Shown here: in pieces, positions 11,521 to 22,955 of the stretch
Position numbering within the stretch: the stretch's first letter is position 1
Layout of the letters: every line of letters begins with the position of its first letter
Origin: Ancistrus triradiatus
Taxonomy: Eukaryota; Chordata; Actinopteri; Siluriformes; Loricariidae
Assembly (NCBI GenBank): GCA_025084515.1
Contig: JAJAGP010000099.1
Span: 186,001 to 250,000 of the forward strand
Direction of reading: 5' to 3'
Length of the DNA: 64,000 nucleotides
Translations under genes and position numbers: made by a program
The notes under the pieces: model-generated
The model's input: the letters and a program-made list of their open reading frames with translations, nothing else
Told to the model about the DNA's origin: nothing
Databases searched by the model: none

Positions 11521-11666
11521 TATCATCTATGCCAGCCAAGGAGGATGGGTCACTTTTTGAGTTTTGGTCCTCCCAAGGTTTCTTCCTTATAACGTTTATG
11601 GAGCTTTTCCTTGTCACTGTCGCCCTAAGCTTGCTCAGTTTGGGACTGGCCTTAGCTAATAGAAGC
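11521..11666 (+). repeat. Dispersed repeat T, copy 1
   Basis: Carries CCAAGGAGGATGGGTC, TGGTCCTCCCAAGGTTTCTT, GAGCTTTTCCTTGTCACTG and CGCCCTAAGCTTGCTCA. The same block is at 24038-24268 and reversed at 30723-30909. It resembles 3' ends common in teleost retroelements. It stops where the Tigger-like copy 2 starts. Confidence 0.75.
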
Positions 11667-11668
11667 TA

Positions 11669-12438
11669 CAGTGGTATCTCGGTTCTCAAATCTTATGAAA
11701 ATGACGAGTACTGAGCAAATTTATCCCATAACGAATAATGTACATTGAATGAATCCGTTCCAGACCCCCGAAAATCCACACTGTATAAGGCATTATATGC
11801 ATTAATGGAGTTGTATTGTACAGGTGCTCCCTGATTTATGACGGGGATATGTTCCGACAAATCCATCATAAGTTAAATGTATTATGAGCTGAGGAGTTTA
11901 ATGGGTGTTTTGTTAGGTATACTGTAGAGTATAATAGTGGAGATGTGGAGAGGATACCATGATAAGTTAATGTTTAAAACACATTAGCCTACAGTTGGAC
12001 AAAGTCATTAATTAACACAAAGCTTCTTTTATAATGAACTGCTGCAAAATGTCATGTAATTTAGTGAGGAATTAATTAAAAGTGAAAAGTAAAAGCAAAA
12101 CACTTACTCTAATGATGAACTCTGGGCGCTAGCATAGCTGCTTAAACTAACTGCAGCCTGTGTTCTGGAGCATTCAGTTCTTGTTTTGCTTTCGGTTGGG
12201 TCTTATAAACTAACCTGTTAGGACCCATTGAGACTTATTTGCACTAAGAATAGAGTACTGTAGATGTAAAAGTAAAGAAAGTAGCTTGACTCTGAGAGCT
12301 ATTGTGAACCTGAATCACTGCGTACTGAATCGTGACTCGTGAATCATAGAACACGGCTTGACTCGTACAAGTTTAACTAGAACCGAGTCAAATTTTGCTA
12401 GTCAAAATGCATCAAGGTCTAGAATCGAGGTACCACTG
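11669..12438. mobile_element. Tigger/pogo-like non-autonomous element, copy 2
   Basis: Ends are CAGTGGTATCTCGGTTCTC and the complement of CAGTGGTACCTCGATTCTAG, with TA at 11667-11668 and 12439-12440. The interior matches copies at 8455-9274 and 24484-25305 (GGAGTTGTATTGTACAGGTG, ACTGCAGCCTGTGTTCTGG). Length is 770 bp, with no transposase. Confidence 0.87.
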
Positions 12439-12440
12439 TA

Positions 12441-13168
12441 CTAATCCTGCCCCTATTGTAGGTCTCTCCGGATGAGGTTATTTTGCAGTGTGCGAGGCCA
12501 CTGTATTGTACATTTTTAGAAGATGATTTAAAATTGAAGTCCATATGACAAATCTGCTTCCCCTCAGTATTTATCTTTCATCCTAAACGGTCAAATATTG
12601 GATGATGGAATGTGTGTTTGTGGGAGGCATTAAAACAGATAAGATGACCTGTGAGGCAGATACGATGTGATATGAACTTCACAGGAATTGATAGTGGAAG
12701 TGGAAGTGAAAATATGGATGTTATCAATAGTTCCACAAGAAACTTCATGTGAGGGAAATGTATCCGCTGCATCGCTGTGCAATTTGAACAAGCTCTCTGC
12801 TCTTCTCCAAGAAATTTCCGTAATTGTTCCCAGAAATGCTTACCATCATGCTTTGTTGCAATGGTCTTTAAACATTAATAGGGTCAAACGTTCGATCTCC
12901 CTCTCCTCCCCTCGATCTTTGTGTTTGGATTTAACCCAGCCCTTAATCCTTAAACAGGATTACAAGATTTAGTCCTCTCTTTTTTTTCTTCTCCTCAATT
13001 TCTCACTCCCACTAACACTCCCTTGTTTGGAAGCCAGTAGCAGGATTATCATACCATTAGAGAGGTTCCATACCACACATGATGCGTCTCTTATTACCAC
13101 AGTGTGATATCAGTCCTGGTTATTTTTTGTTTTTCACCAAGTATAATCAAGCCTCGTTATGTGAATGT
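12441..13168. other. No supported gene
   Basis: Unique-looking sequence with short spurious frames on both strands. No repeat recognised. Confidence 0.45.
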
Positions 13169-13410
13169 ACTACACTTGGCAAAAACATGGAATCACCACA
13201 CTTGGAGGACCTTCCAGACTGCTGGTGATGTTATTGAGTTGATATGCATTTCCTGAAGAAAGGCTTAACAACACAAGAAAAGATCTGAAAAATGACTTAA
13301 TCGTCAACACTATCTATTGATGGAATGACAAGCATGTCAAAAAAAAAATCAATGTACACCTGTGCAGGGACTGTTGAGATAAAGACTGGCCTTCTCCTTT
13401 ATCTGACATG
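13169..13410. repeat. Decayed transposon-like fragment
   Basis: It starts TACACTTGGCAAAAACATGG with AATCACCACACTTGGAGGAC. I read it as the end of a mariner/Tc1-type remnant because of the TA start and 'GGCAAAAA' head. There is no second copy in the window, so this rests on family resemblance only. Confidence 0.4.
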
Positions 13411-13420
13411 TAACTCCATG

Positions 13421-13700
13421 TATAACCCCAAATCAGAAAAAGTTGAGACAGTATGGAAAATCATATCAAAAGCACAGTGTTTCTTACATTTACTTTGAAT
13501 TTTATTTCCTTGCAGGCTGTATGAACTTGATATATTTCATGTTTTCTCTGGTCAACTTCATTGGTCATTCTTAAAGAACAGTTGTTCAACAATAGCTGAT
13601 AGAGCCACATGGGGAAGGGATTACTTTGGCAAACCTTTGTCAAACACAACAATATGGAGTTACATTCATAAATGCCACTTAAAACTTTACCGTGCAAAAA
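13421..13700 (+). repeat. Dispersed repeat with ATAACCCCAAATC head, copy 2
   Basis: Partner of 3371-3700. The 78-codon reverse frame here and the 85-codon one in the other copy come from the same non-coding repeat. Confidence 0.65.
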
Positions 13701-14401
13701 AGAAGCCCCGTGTTAACTATGTCCACAAGCCTTTTTGTGTCACAAGCACTGACTTGTTTCCACTCATTTGTTTTTCATGTTTTGTTGTGCATTTTCAAGG
13801 CTAACTGATTTTTCTATTCTGATGCTTTGACATCTTATTGATCTAACCTTCCCATTTTATTTATTCTTGCACCACAAGTTAGTCACAGCTGACTGGGAAC
13901 AGCCATCATCTTTTGCCACACTGTGTTGTGTTTCCTTCGTGAAGGGGTTTTCTAATCATTTTCATCATCAACTGTCTAGCTGGGACCATGCTTTCTTTCA
14001 AATCTTAAATGACAAAATTGTTGGTGTGATATCTGTGATTTGTTTACTGGCTGTGAAGTAAAAATGCTGTGTGAACATCCTGTAAGCGTGGTGATCCCAT
14101 AATGTATGCCAGGGAAGTGCTTTGTTCTGGAAAATGGTTCATATGACTAGTATTTAGTTATCAGGAACTCGTACTAAAGACTCGTGTCACAACTGAGTCC
14201 TTAATTTACATATAATTCAGACTCTTACACTGACTAATGCAAAATTGGTTGGCTAGCATTAGCTAATGTAGTTTGGATAGGTTATATGGTAGCTGGCACA
14301 ATGGCTAGTTTAGCACAAGTTGTCAGCTAATCAAGTTTAAGTTTTAGTAGCTTACAGATGCAACTTAATCAGATCATCTATTATGCAAGCCGGTTAGCAT
14401 A

Positions 14402-15207
14402 CAGTGGGGCAAAAAAGTATTTAGTCAGCCACTGACTGTGCAAGTTCTCCTACTTAGAAAGATGAGAGAGGTCTGTAATATTCATCATAGGTACACTTCA
14501 ACTATGAGAGACAAAATGAGAAAAAAAAAGTAGTGTGTTTCTGATGGTAGTCTTTGTTACTTTGGTCCCAGCTCTCTGCAGGTCATTCATCAGGTCCCTC
14601 TGTGTAGTTCTGGGATTTTGCTCACCATTTGCATGATCATTTTGACCCCACGGGATGAGATTTTGCGTGGGCTCCCAGATCGAGGGAGATTATCAATGGT
14701 CTTGTATGTCTTACAATTGCTCCCACAGTTGATTTATTCACACCAACCTGCTTGCCTATTGTAGATTCACTCTCCCCAGCCTGGTGCAGCTCTACAATTT
14801 TCTTCCTGGTGTCCTTCGACAGCTCTTTGGTCTTGGCTATGGTTGAGTTTGGAGTCTGACTGTTTGAGGCTGTGGACAGGTGTCTTTTATACAGATAACG
14901 AGGTCAAACAGGTGCCATTAATACAGGTAACAGGTGGAGGACAGAAGAGCTTCTTAAAGAAGAAGTTACAGGTCTGTGAGAGCCAGAAATCTTGCTTGTT
15001 TGTAGGTGACCAAATACTTATTTTCCACCATGATTTACAATTAAATTCTTTAAAAATCCTACAATGTGATTTCCTGGATTTTTTTTTCTCATTTTGTCTC
15101 TCATAGTTGAAGTGTAGCTATGATGAAAATTACAGACCTCTCTCATCTTTCTAAGTAGGAGAACTTGCACAATCAGTGACTGACTAAATACTGTTTTTGC
15201 CCCACTG
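14402..15207 (-). mobile_element. Tc1-like element (family A), internally deleted
   Basis: Bounded by CAGTGGGGCAAAAAAGTATT and its complement, with TA at 14400-14401 and 15208-15209. The long TIRs (about 200 bp) match those of the fuller copy at 52773-54545. After the left TIR the sequence jumps at about 14530 into the part encoding the N-terminal DNA-binding region of the transposase. About 0.8 kb with the catalytic domain is missing. The remaining coding part (about 14530-14850, minus strand) is broken. The element cannot move on its own. Confidence 0.92.
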
Positions 15208-15209
15208 TA

Positions 15210-16229
15210 TCTGCTGCACAGGCTAAGGCTATAAGCAGCCATTTCAGTTTCCTTAAACAGTGCATTTACTCTGTGTTAGCTTACAGTCCTGTCCTTCAGA
15301 CTGAATGCTTTTCTGTAATGAAAGTCTCATTTTTTTAAAGCCATGAAACCCAACAGTTTCATTAGAGGTTACTTTTGTACAAAGCAATATCAGTTATATA
15401 CTGTTGTCTTTCTCTGTAGATGCTAACATTGCCCCCCTGCTAGCTTTCGCTGTAGGACTTCTATGTAAAGTCGTAAAGATGCCAGCAGCAACTCTTTCCA
15501 AACCCATATTAAGTTCTCCAAGAGCTCGCTGTGTACACATTTTTTCCACCACACTACCCTTGTCTTTTTTCTCTACTTATCACCCCCACAGGAGGGGGTT
15601 GTTTTCACTTGGCATTCTCTTTCAGTCATATTGATTATGTTCATCTCCTTCTCATTTCGTCCAGTGTACAGGCCTTTTCCATTAGGGAGGAAACGAAGAA
15701 GGGAGTGATGTCACATGTGCTAACTTAGAGGGAGAAGGAAGCTGCTGCAGGCGACAGTATTGATCTATTTGGCCTGAACATTTTCAGGACAACCCTCTAA
15801 AGACCCCAAATCCAATGTTGTAACCACAGTAAACAGACACACATCCTGGCCCTTTCCTGTCTGTGATGACTGGTATTGTAATGGTGGCTTTAATGGGTAT
15901 GTGACAGTGCACATTTCAGACACTGGAGCTCCATTGTGGTCTTACTGTTGCAAATTAATATACATCCAAACAACATAAAAAGTTGGACATGCTAATGTTT
16001 AGTCTGAATTCACCCACGCTGCTCCCAGAGTGTTTGTGTGGCCAGGCTTGTGGGCATGCACATTAAAGCTTTCTTCAAATTGTGAACAAATGTCGCCTAC
16101 AGTCTTTGCATATATATCAGTTTTACTTTTGTTTATAATGCATTTTGACCTTCTAAATAAAACATCCATCACAATCAAGGTTTTTCTTTTGTTCTTGTGT
16201 GGTAAACACTGTTAAATGGCAACGAAAAA
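15210..16229. other. No supported gene
   Basis: Unique-looking; no recognised repeats. Short frames at 15404-15728 lack any coding signature. Confidence 0.45.
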
Positions 16230-16239
16230 ATCAATTTCA

Positions 16240-16385
16240 TTACATTTGGCAGGTGCCTTTTTCCAAAGCCTCTCATAATTGAGAAGGTGAGAGTTTAAGG
16301 ACCTTATTCATTGGCAGAGCCAAGATTTAAACTCATGACCTTCTGATTTGTAGTCTAGAGCCTTAACTGTTAGACCCATTTCATC
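16240..16385 (-). repeat. SINE, strongly decayed
   Basis: Tail region (CATTTGGCAGGTGCCTTTTT), then AAACTCATGACCTTCTGATT and CCTTAACTGTTAGACCC, the B-box and A-box complements of a SINE. Confidence 0.7.
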
Positions 16386-16849
16386 CACAATAAGCATCCT
16401 ATCTTTTTCTTGACTGCACGATTTTCTGGTGATGACTAGCTCTACTGTGATTGTGGGTTTGAGAATGTGGTAGTTAATGTCAGACTCTGGAGCAGATATG
16501 AGTTTTGAGCGTAGAGATTCCTGATCGCGCGGCCGTGCTCCGCAAGACTGAACTGAGGAGTTTACCCTCATTAGGATCTTCGGTTTCTATGGCCTTATCA
16601 CAGCAATGAGTTTCCATGTGATTCTTGTTTTAATTGTGTTATTGTACTATATACATGACTAACCTTGATCCTCCTGTCTTGTTAGCAGTCATGTGACACA
16701 AGACTTATTGGGTTGAAATCCATTAAGCTGGACCAATATAATGTTTCCCTGTTTCAACTGCTATAATTGTTCCAAACACATTTGGGTTTTGTAAGCTTTT
16801 ACTGTATTTTACAGAAGCCCACAAGTGCACAAGAAAAAATGAAAGGAAA

Positions 16850-17800
16850 AGCAAACAGCAAATCCAAAACACAACAGCAAATTCGTACATACAAGAGCAA
16901 ATTCAGAAACGCAACAGCTTATTCAGAAACAAATCAGCAATTTTGAAAAAACACAAAAGCAAAATCAGAAACAACAGCAGCTGTGGAAGTGGTCAACAAT
17001 ACATTCAGAAACACAACAGCAAATTCAGAAACAAATCAGCAATTTTGACAATACAAAAGCAAATTCAGAAATGCAAAAGAATTTCAAAAATACAACATAT
17101 TCAGAAAAACAACATCAATTTAAAACACTACAGAAAATTCAGAAACACAACAGTAAATTCAGAACAAAACAGCAAGTTCAGCAACACAACAGCAATTTAA
17201 ACAATACAACAGCAAATTCAGAAACAAATCAGCAACTTTAAAAACACAACAGCAACTTCAGAAACACAAAATAATTAAAAAAATACAACATCAGTTTAAA
17301 AAACAACAGCAAATTCAGAAACACAACAGAAATTTTAAAAACACAACAGCAAATTCAGAAACAAAACAGCATTTTTAAAAACACAACAGCAACTTCAGAA
17401 ACACAAAATAATTTCAAAAATACAACATCTTCAGAAACACAACATCAGTTTAAAAACACAACAGCAAATTCAGAAGCACAACAGCAATTTTAAAAACACA
17501 ACAGCAAATTCTGAAGCACAACAGCAAATTTAGAAATACAACAGCAACTTTAAAAACACAACATCAACTTCAGAAACACAAAATAATTTCAAAAATACAA
17601 CATCTTCAGAAAGACATCAGTTTCAAAACAACAGCAAATTCAGAGACACAACAGCAATTTTAAAAACACAACAGCAAATGCAGAAGCACAACAGCAAATT
17701 TAGAATAAAACATCAAATCGGAAACACAACAGTAAATTCAGAACAGAACAGCAAATTCGGCGAAACACAATAACAAATTCAAAAACACAATAACAGTATT
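16850..17800. repeat. A-rich minisatellite, about 20-bp period
   Basis: Dozens of degenerate units alternate between ACACAACAGCAAATTCAGAA and ACACAACAGCAATTTTAAAA. The plus-strand Lys/Asn/Gln-rich frame at 16943-17200 is a translation of the repeat, not a gene. Confidence 0.95.
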
Positions 17801-17960
17801 CAGGCCTGCACCAGATCAAAGGACTTGTTGTACAAATGTTGTGCACCTGCTGGGTTACCGTTCTGATTCCATGAACCTGACTGAGGGGCGGTGTGAAGTT
17901 ACGCAGGCAGTCAGTGCAGTCATTGTACAGCTCCAGATATTCCTGCTCCGATGGCAGACT

Positions 17961-18014
17961 CGGCCTGTGTGGAGTTTGCATGTTCTTCCCATGTCAGCAT
18001 GGGTTTACTTCCAA
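17961..18014 (+). repeat. HE1/DANA-like SINE fragment
   Basis: TGTGTGGAGTTTGCATGTTC and GGGTTTACTTCC match the central part of the SINE at 57725-57790. Confidence 0.65.
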
Positions 18015-18235
18015 ATGTATTATTTATAGGATGTCAAATTTACAAATGGATACACGTAGGCGCACTGTAAAAACACCCCGAAAAGAAATAGTTGTGCCCC
18101 GCCCCCTCGTAACTAACCTGAACCTGGATAATCTGATGAAATGATGCCCTTTTGTGTTCTTTTATGTGTGTCAATGATATGTGTATATGACTATAGGTTC
18201 ATCTCTGTGTTTGTGGGTCTGTATTGTGTACCCTG

Positions 18236-18296
18236 AAATGGAGTATCATTTTGGCAATATTATTCTAACACCTGCCAAAATGATACTCCCCCATTT
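18236..18296. other. Short hairpin with 17-bp perfect core
   Basis: Left arm 18236-18256 and right arm 18273-18296. The core GGAGTATCATTTTGGCA pairs perfectly with TGCCAAAATGATACTCC, extended by AAATG/CATTT with a small bulge. The loop is 16 nt. Size and pairing are like a short microRNA precursor, but it may equally be transposon-derived. Confidence 0.75.
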
Positions 18297-18799
18297 ATCT
18301 ATCCCTCTGTAGCTTCAGACATACGCAGCCAAAGGATGTGCTTTTACATCAAGTGCCTCAACAGTCTATGGTGGGGTTTGTGCTACAGTAAGGACGATTA
18401 AATATTCTCATAGCGAAAAACAATGCAGGTAATGTACAGTTTTGCCATGGCTCCCCTGTGATGTGGGTGCATGACTGGGGTTCAGATTATGGGTGGATTT
18501 AGCTGTGTTTGTAGGGTTTGAATTTATATGGTGTAAATTTGGCATCACATTTAATATTAAGTCTTATGAATGAAGAAAATCCAGATTATCCACAGTCATA
18601 TTCAGGGTAGTGGAATCCTGTAACAAGCCGGGGAACACCATTAAGTACCTTTACCAGTTCTCGCTTAATGTCATCGTGTTTTCTGATTCAATATTGTTTC
18701 TGAATTTTCTGTTTTGTTTTCGGATTTGCTGAGGGTTTTTTTTTAATTGGCTGGTGTGTTCATTTTTGTTCGTTTGTTTTTCACTTCAGGGCTTCTGTA

Positions 18800-19730
18800 C
18801 AATTTGCTATTTAGTACAACTAATGCAATGAAAAGCTTTTAAAGCTACTTTCTTAAAAAGGTTCTCTTTTTTCGAGCTCTATTCCTGAGTTTTAGGAAGC
18901 AGGCATACCCACAAACCCTTCTTTTAATGTTTTCGAGAACTGTCGTTGTGTAATGTTGTTTTTTTCCCCACATATTTTGTCTGCCATTTGTATTATTGAA
19001 TCAATTTAGCCCAGGAGCATGGTGGGTTTTTCATCTGCGCCGAGCTCAGTTCATCAAAAAACAACTTTGTGCTGTTTTTTTTGTTTTTTTCATCTCAAGC
19101 TGTTTTGTGTCTTTATAGTTTATGGATGCTAAAAAGCACTCCCAGTAACATTGAGTTCTAAATCTGCACTATTAAAATGAAGAAGAATACTTTTCCCGGA
19201 CTTGAATCAGTCGTTGCAATGAGTTTTCGCCTTCAGGACAAAATCCATGCAGCATTTATGACTATACAAATCTGATATCTAATATTAGAATCTAAATAGA
19301 ATCTAATATTCTATCTACATAACGAGTCCCGAATACAACAAGCAATCATTTGGTTGTTCCACTTCATATGTTCAAGCTACATGTTTAAGCATTTGTTTTC
19401 TTTATTTCTTTTCTTCCTTTGTTTCGTTTCATTATCTGGGAAACCCGTCACAGCTAGCTACACTAAATCCTCAAACCTATCTGCTGTGATCAGAGAGTGA
19501 AATGTCAGGGAGGCACAGGTCAGGCCGTAGAGCTTATTTGGGTATGAGCAGATTCAAACAACGACTGCAATTAAATACAGAGAGAGGGTGGGTGGGAAGA
19601 AGGATTATAATGAGCGACCCATGAGCAGCAATATCGATTCCTTAGATCAAGATCAATCCGGGGACCTTTCAGAAAGAAAGGCTTAAGTGTGAAAAACATG
19701 CAAACTTCATAACACTGGCAGGATTTACCT
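18800..19730. other. No supported gene
   Basis: No repeat or coding sequence recognised; T-rich in the first 400 bases. Confidence 0.45.
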
Positions 19731-19732
19731 GT

Positions 19733-19925
19733 CACATTTGCAGCATTTAGCAGACGCCCTTATCCAGAGCGACTTACAATTGGTACAGTCTTACAATCCA
19801 AGCAATTGTGGGTTAAGGGTCTTGCTCAAGAACCCAACAGTTGCAGCTTTGGCTGTCGTGGGATTTGAACCCTGGACCTTCTGGTTCATAGTCCTGTACC
19901 TTAACCACTAGGCCACCACAGTCAC
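19733..19925 (-). repeat. tRNA-derived SINE, near full length
   Basis: Tail, body (AAGCAATTGTGGGTTAAGGG), B-box complement (GATTTGAACCCTGGACC) and A-box complement (CCACTAGGCCACCACAG) are all present. GTCACAT at both ends (19731-19737, 19921-19927) may be the target duplication. Confidence 0.92.
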
Positions 19926-19927
19926 AT

Positions 19928-20555
19928 GACCAAGAGAACCTAGTTACCTGGTTTCCTGTAATGAACATTTATTTCTGTGTATTTACGTGGTTCAGTGAGG
20001 GGCCACTGTATATCAATGGAGTGCCTGCAGTCTGCTTTATCAATTCATTTGTAAGCACGCACATGTTTGAATTAATAAGAAACAGTAGTTATAAACTAGG
20101 CACAATTACCATCGTGGCTGCATTTCTCTCAAGCCTGAGACTGCAGCAGACGGGAAACTGTTAAGCCCAAGGCGTGTTTTTGTAAAGTTTTGAACTAGAT
20201 ATATTTGAGTCCTGCATACCACAGGCTTTTCAGTTTCGTTTACTTCACTTTCGCCTGCCGAAACGCATTATATATTAGCATGGCTCTTTTTTTTCGTTCT
20301 CTTTCTAACTATTCGCTTTCTAACTATTTAAGTAGTTCAGATGAGAATTTGCCAGATGTAGCTTTCCCAGTTTGTGTCTGCTTAATGAAGTCGTACCTAC
20401 TTTACATGATCAAAAGCTTCGTTAAATGAAAAGCGAAAATGCTCTGATACTTGGACGAACTCTCCTATTTTGAAGACAGACTCATTTTGTTTTCACCGTA
20501 AGACTGCATGGACACTTGATGTCTGTACAGGGTTTACCACATTTGTGCTGCTACT
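19928..20555. other. No supported gene
   Basis: No repeat or gene recognised. Short frames at 19961-20164 and 20205-20429 have no family signature. Confidence 0.4.
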
Positions 20556-20556
20556 A

Positions 20557-20872
20557 TACAGACAAAAGTTTGTGGATGCCTAAAAAACCAAAACATGGGT
20601 ATTGGTATGGAGTTTGCCCACCTACCTTTTCTGCTACATCAACCTTTGTTCTTCCAAAGGAGCTTTCTATGAGATTTTGGAACATGACTGTGAGGTCAAG
20701 AGCTCAGTCAAAGTTGGTAACCCAATTCTCTATGAATGATAAAAGGAACTGACTTGTTGGACGCAGAAACATATAAATGTGTCATGTTGAGAGTCATTGA
20801 GGTGTCAGTACAGTGTTCTACTGCCATTGTTTGACTGAAATGTATGCTTATTATACTTTCTGGACAAAAAAT
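20557..20872. mobile_element. Tc1-related miniature element (family D), copy 2
   Basis: Starts TACAGACAAAAGTTTGTGG, ends near ACTTTCTGGACAAAAA. It shares GAGAGTCATTGAGGTGTCAG and CTACTGCCATTGTTTG with the interior of 10675-11105. Confidence 0.55.
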
Positions 20873-21062
20873 AGGGTTGGGTATCATTCCGATTCTGCTT
20901 AACAGAATCCCTGTTGTTATTGATGGTGAAAAATGTTTAGGTATAAAGAATATCTTTCTTTTTTTTATTTCAACTTCAAATGTAATAATTTGTATGTTAA
21001 GCGTGTTTCTTATCCCATTTAAACCTGTTACAAGTAACAGCATGGCTTAATGTCCAAAGCAG

Positions 21063-21210
21063 TGACCTAGGAACACCAAACTTCTCTTAGTTAGTACTGA
21101 TCATAAGTAATCTCTACTGCTGAACTAATGAACATGTGGTCCAAAAGTGGTTCAGCAGTAGAGATTACTTATGACCAGTAGTAACTGAGAGGATTGATTT
21201 TCCTAAGTCA
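21063..21210. repeat. 148-nt hairpin with 61-63 bp arms
   Basis: Left arm 21063-21125, right arm 21150-21210, loop 24 nt. The inner 25 bp pair perfectly (left core TAAGTAATCTCTACTGCTG) and the outer part pairs with mismatches (TGACCTAGGA with TCCTAAGTCA). It is the size of a palindromic MITE. Confidence 0.85.
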
Positions 21211-21600
21211 TTGTTCTAGGACATTAAACCACATTAAACTTTGTTCACATTATGCATTTGAACTTCTCCGAACTAGCACAGCATTTGGGCTAGGAGACCG
21301 CAGTCGGTCGAACACGGCACACTGCTGAAGCTCAATATCATGCTTGTGCCAAGATGTTTTTCCAAGTTGGAAGTGCAACTTCCTTTACAACAGATCAACT
21401 TCCTACACATTCTGCATTCAGACTTTCATTCTCTCACAGTGTGAGTCAAGCATTTGAGCTTCCATCTTCTGCTAAAGCTCCAGCGGAGTGTATCAAAACA
21501 ATACGACGTGATGATGCAAGTGATCACATGACAAACTAGTCCTGACAGATGGACGCCTCTTTAACACAGATGTATTTTTGAACTAAGCGCAGCCATGTAT
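21211..21600. other. No supported gene
   Basis: A 61-codon frame at 21354-21539 has no recognisable features. Confidence 0.4.
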
Positions 21601-21768
21601 TTACATTTATGTCAGACGCCCTTATCCAGAGTGACTTACAACTGATACAGTCTTACAGTCCAAGCTTAAGTGTATGGGTGAAGTGGCAGCTTGGCAGAGG
21701 TGGGATTTGAACCCTGGACCTTCTGGTCCAGAGTCCAGTACCGTAACCTCTAGGCCACCACAATCCCC
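21601..21768 (-). repeat. tRNA-derived SINE, shortened body
   Basis: Tail (ATTTATGTCAGACGCCCTTA), a body with a small deletion, then B-box complement (GATTTGAACCCTGGACC) and A-box complement (CCTCTAGGCCACCAC). Confidence 0.9.
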
Positions 21769-21844
21769 TAAAATTGGAAGCATAATGTTAGTAGGGACCC
21801 AATAAGTGGAATCGAAATTCTATTATTTTATCGGGTACCCAGTC

Positions 21845-22165
21845 CTTGGAATTTGGAGCCAGTTCCATATCGGTAACTTCAGGCTCCTACAGATGGCGTT
21901 GCATGAGGATGATCGGGCTGTAAATACCAGCTGGGTGTACGACAGAATTCACAGATTGAGAAGAGCTGGTACAGTGCAGGAAATAGTTCTGTTTTCTGTT
22001 TGTAAAATGGGTTAGAACACAGATATTAATGATTGGCAAAAAGGAGTGATTGCATTTGGAGAAGCCAAAGGCCATAGTGTGAAGGAAGTAGCTGAATTTG
22101 GTCATACGATTTTATCAGCAGTGACAAAAATCTACAGGGAATTCTCATCAGAATTCAAGGAGGTA
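21845..22165 (+). pseudogene. Tc1-type transposase remnant (family B), copy 2
   Basis: Plus strand. The line GGCAAAAAGGAGTGATTGCA, then GAAGCCAAAGGCCATAGTGT and GAAGGAAGTAGCTGAATTTG, matches the copies at 5986-6310 (reverse) and 31600-32012. It would encode the KGVIAFG...KGHSVKEVAEF helix-turn-helix region, but the frame is broken around it and no catalytic region follows. The upstream block (CAGGCTCCTACAGATGGCG) is shared as well. Confidence 0.6.
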
Positions 22166-22169
22166 TTAC

Positions 22170-22955
22170 ACGCTATTTCAGTCACAGGTGACTAATTTTC
22201 TGTTGAGTGAGTGTTACTGGAATGCCAGAGCTCAATAATTACAAGGGATGTACACAACATTTTGTCAACATAGAGTAGTATGTTTTTATTCTGTTGATGC
22301 AGCCCATAAAACATTAACATACATAAATAGAGATTTATTTCTACACGTGCAAATGCATGACTAACAGAACGTCTATTAATTACCACATACTAATTGTTTT
22401 GCAGCCCTGTTGATTAAACTGTACTACGCAAACACAGTGCTGGTTTGTTATTTATGCCCTGACTGATTGCTGGTGTAACGATCACTATTCACGTTGTTAT
22501 TTTCACCATTGCCTGATATTAATCTAACCTTATAAGAGAGAGCCTGCAAATTGTGTTTAGTTATTATTTATGGCTTTTTCCAGGATTTCGGCACGTGCAA
22601 TGCCTCACTCTTTTTGCTCTGCTCTCTTTGAGACCTAACCGTGTTTATCGAGAAAACATTATTTACTTATAGTTTTCACTACTCGTTGCGTTTCTCGTCA
22701 ATTGCGAAACACTGTGTGACAGTCATCTGCAACATGTCTGATGATTGCGCAATCTGTTCGGCTGCCTGCAGTAATTAGTACTGTTCATTTGGGATTTTTG
22801 TTAATCAGGGCCTTTGTTTACTACAACCTGATTGAGAATTTCTCGCACGGCGCACAAAAATAGGGGAATAACTTTCAGTTAAGCTAAACAGCCTGTAGCT
22901 AAGCCTCTGGGCTGTGTGTGTAGGTGTACCGTGCTGTATACGCCAGAATAGGAGT
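22170..22955 (+). repeat. Block similar to 32340-32460 and 33600-33785
   Basis: The segment at about 22400-22480 (CCTGTTGATTAAACTGTA, CTGACTGATTGCTGGTGTAA) aligns with about 32365-32440. The segment 22760-22950 (AACCTGATTGAGA, CAGCCTGTAGCTAAGCCT, CCGTGCTGTA) aligns with 33600-33785. With the transposase remnant just upstream in both places, it looks like a larger duplicated block. Confidence 0.6.

Larger units (their letters stand above)
16810..18799. mobile_element. TIR-bounded block containing a minisatellite
   Basis: The left end TACAGAAGCCCACAAGTG is the near complement of the right end CACTTCAGGGCTTCTGTA. Similarity continues inward, for example AGCAAATCCAAAACA against its complement near 18720. 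Inside are a 20-bp-period minisatellite, an HE1-like fragment and a short hairpin. I read it as a non-autonomous TIR element expanded by tandem repetition. No second copy or target duplication was found. Confidence 0.55.

Noticed and set aside
16943..17200. Lys/Asn/Gln-rich 85-codon frame
   Set aside because: It lies wholly in the 20-bp-period minisatellite.
16850..17800. CRISPR-like spaced repeats
   Set aside because: Units are adjacent and degenerate without unique spacers, and the DNA is vertebrate-type.
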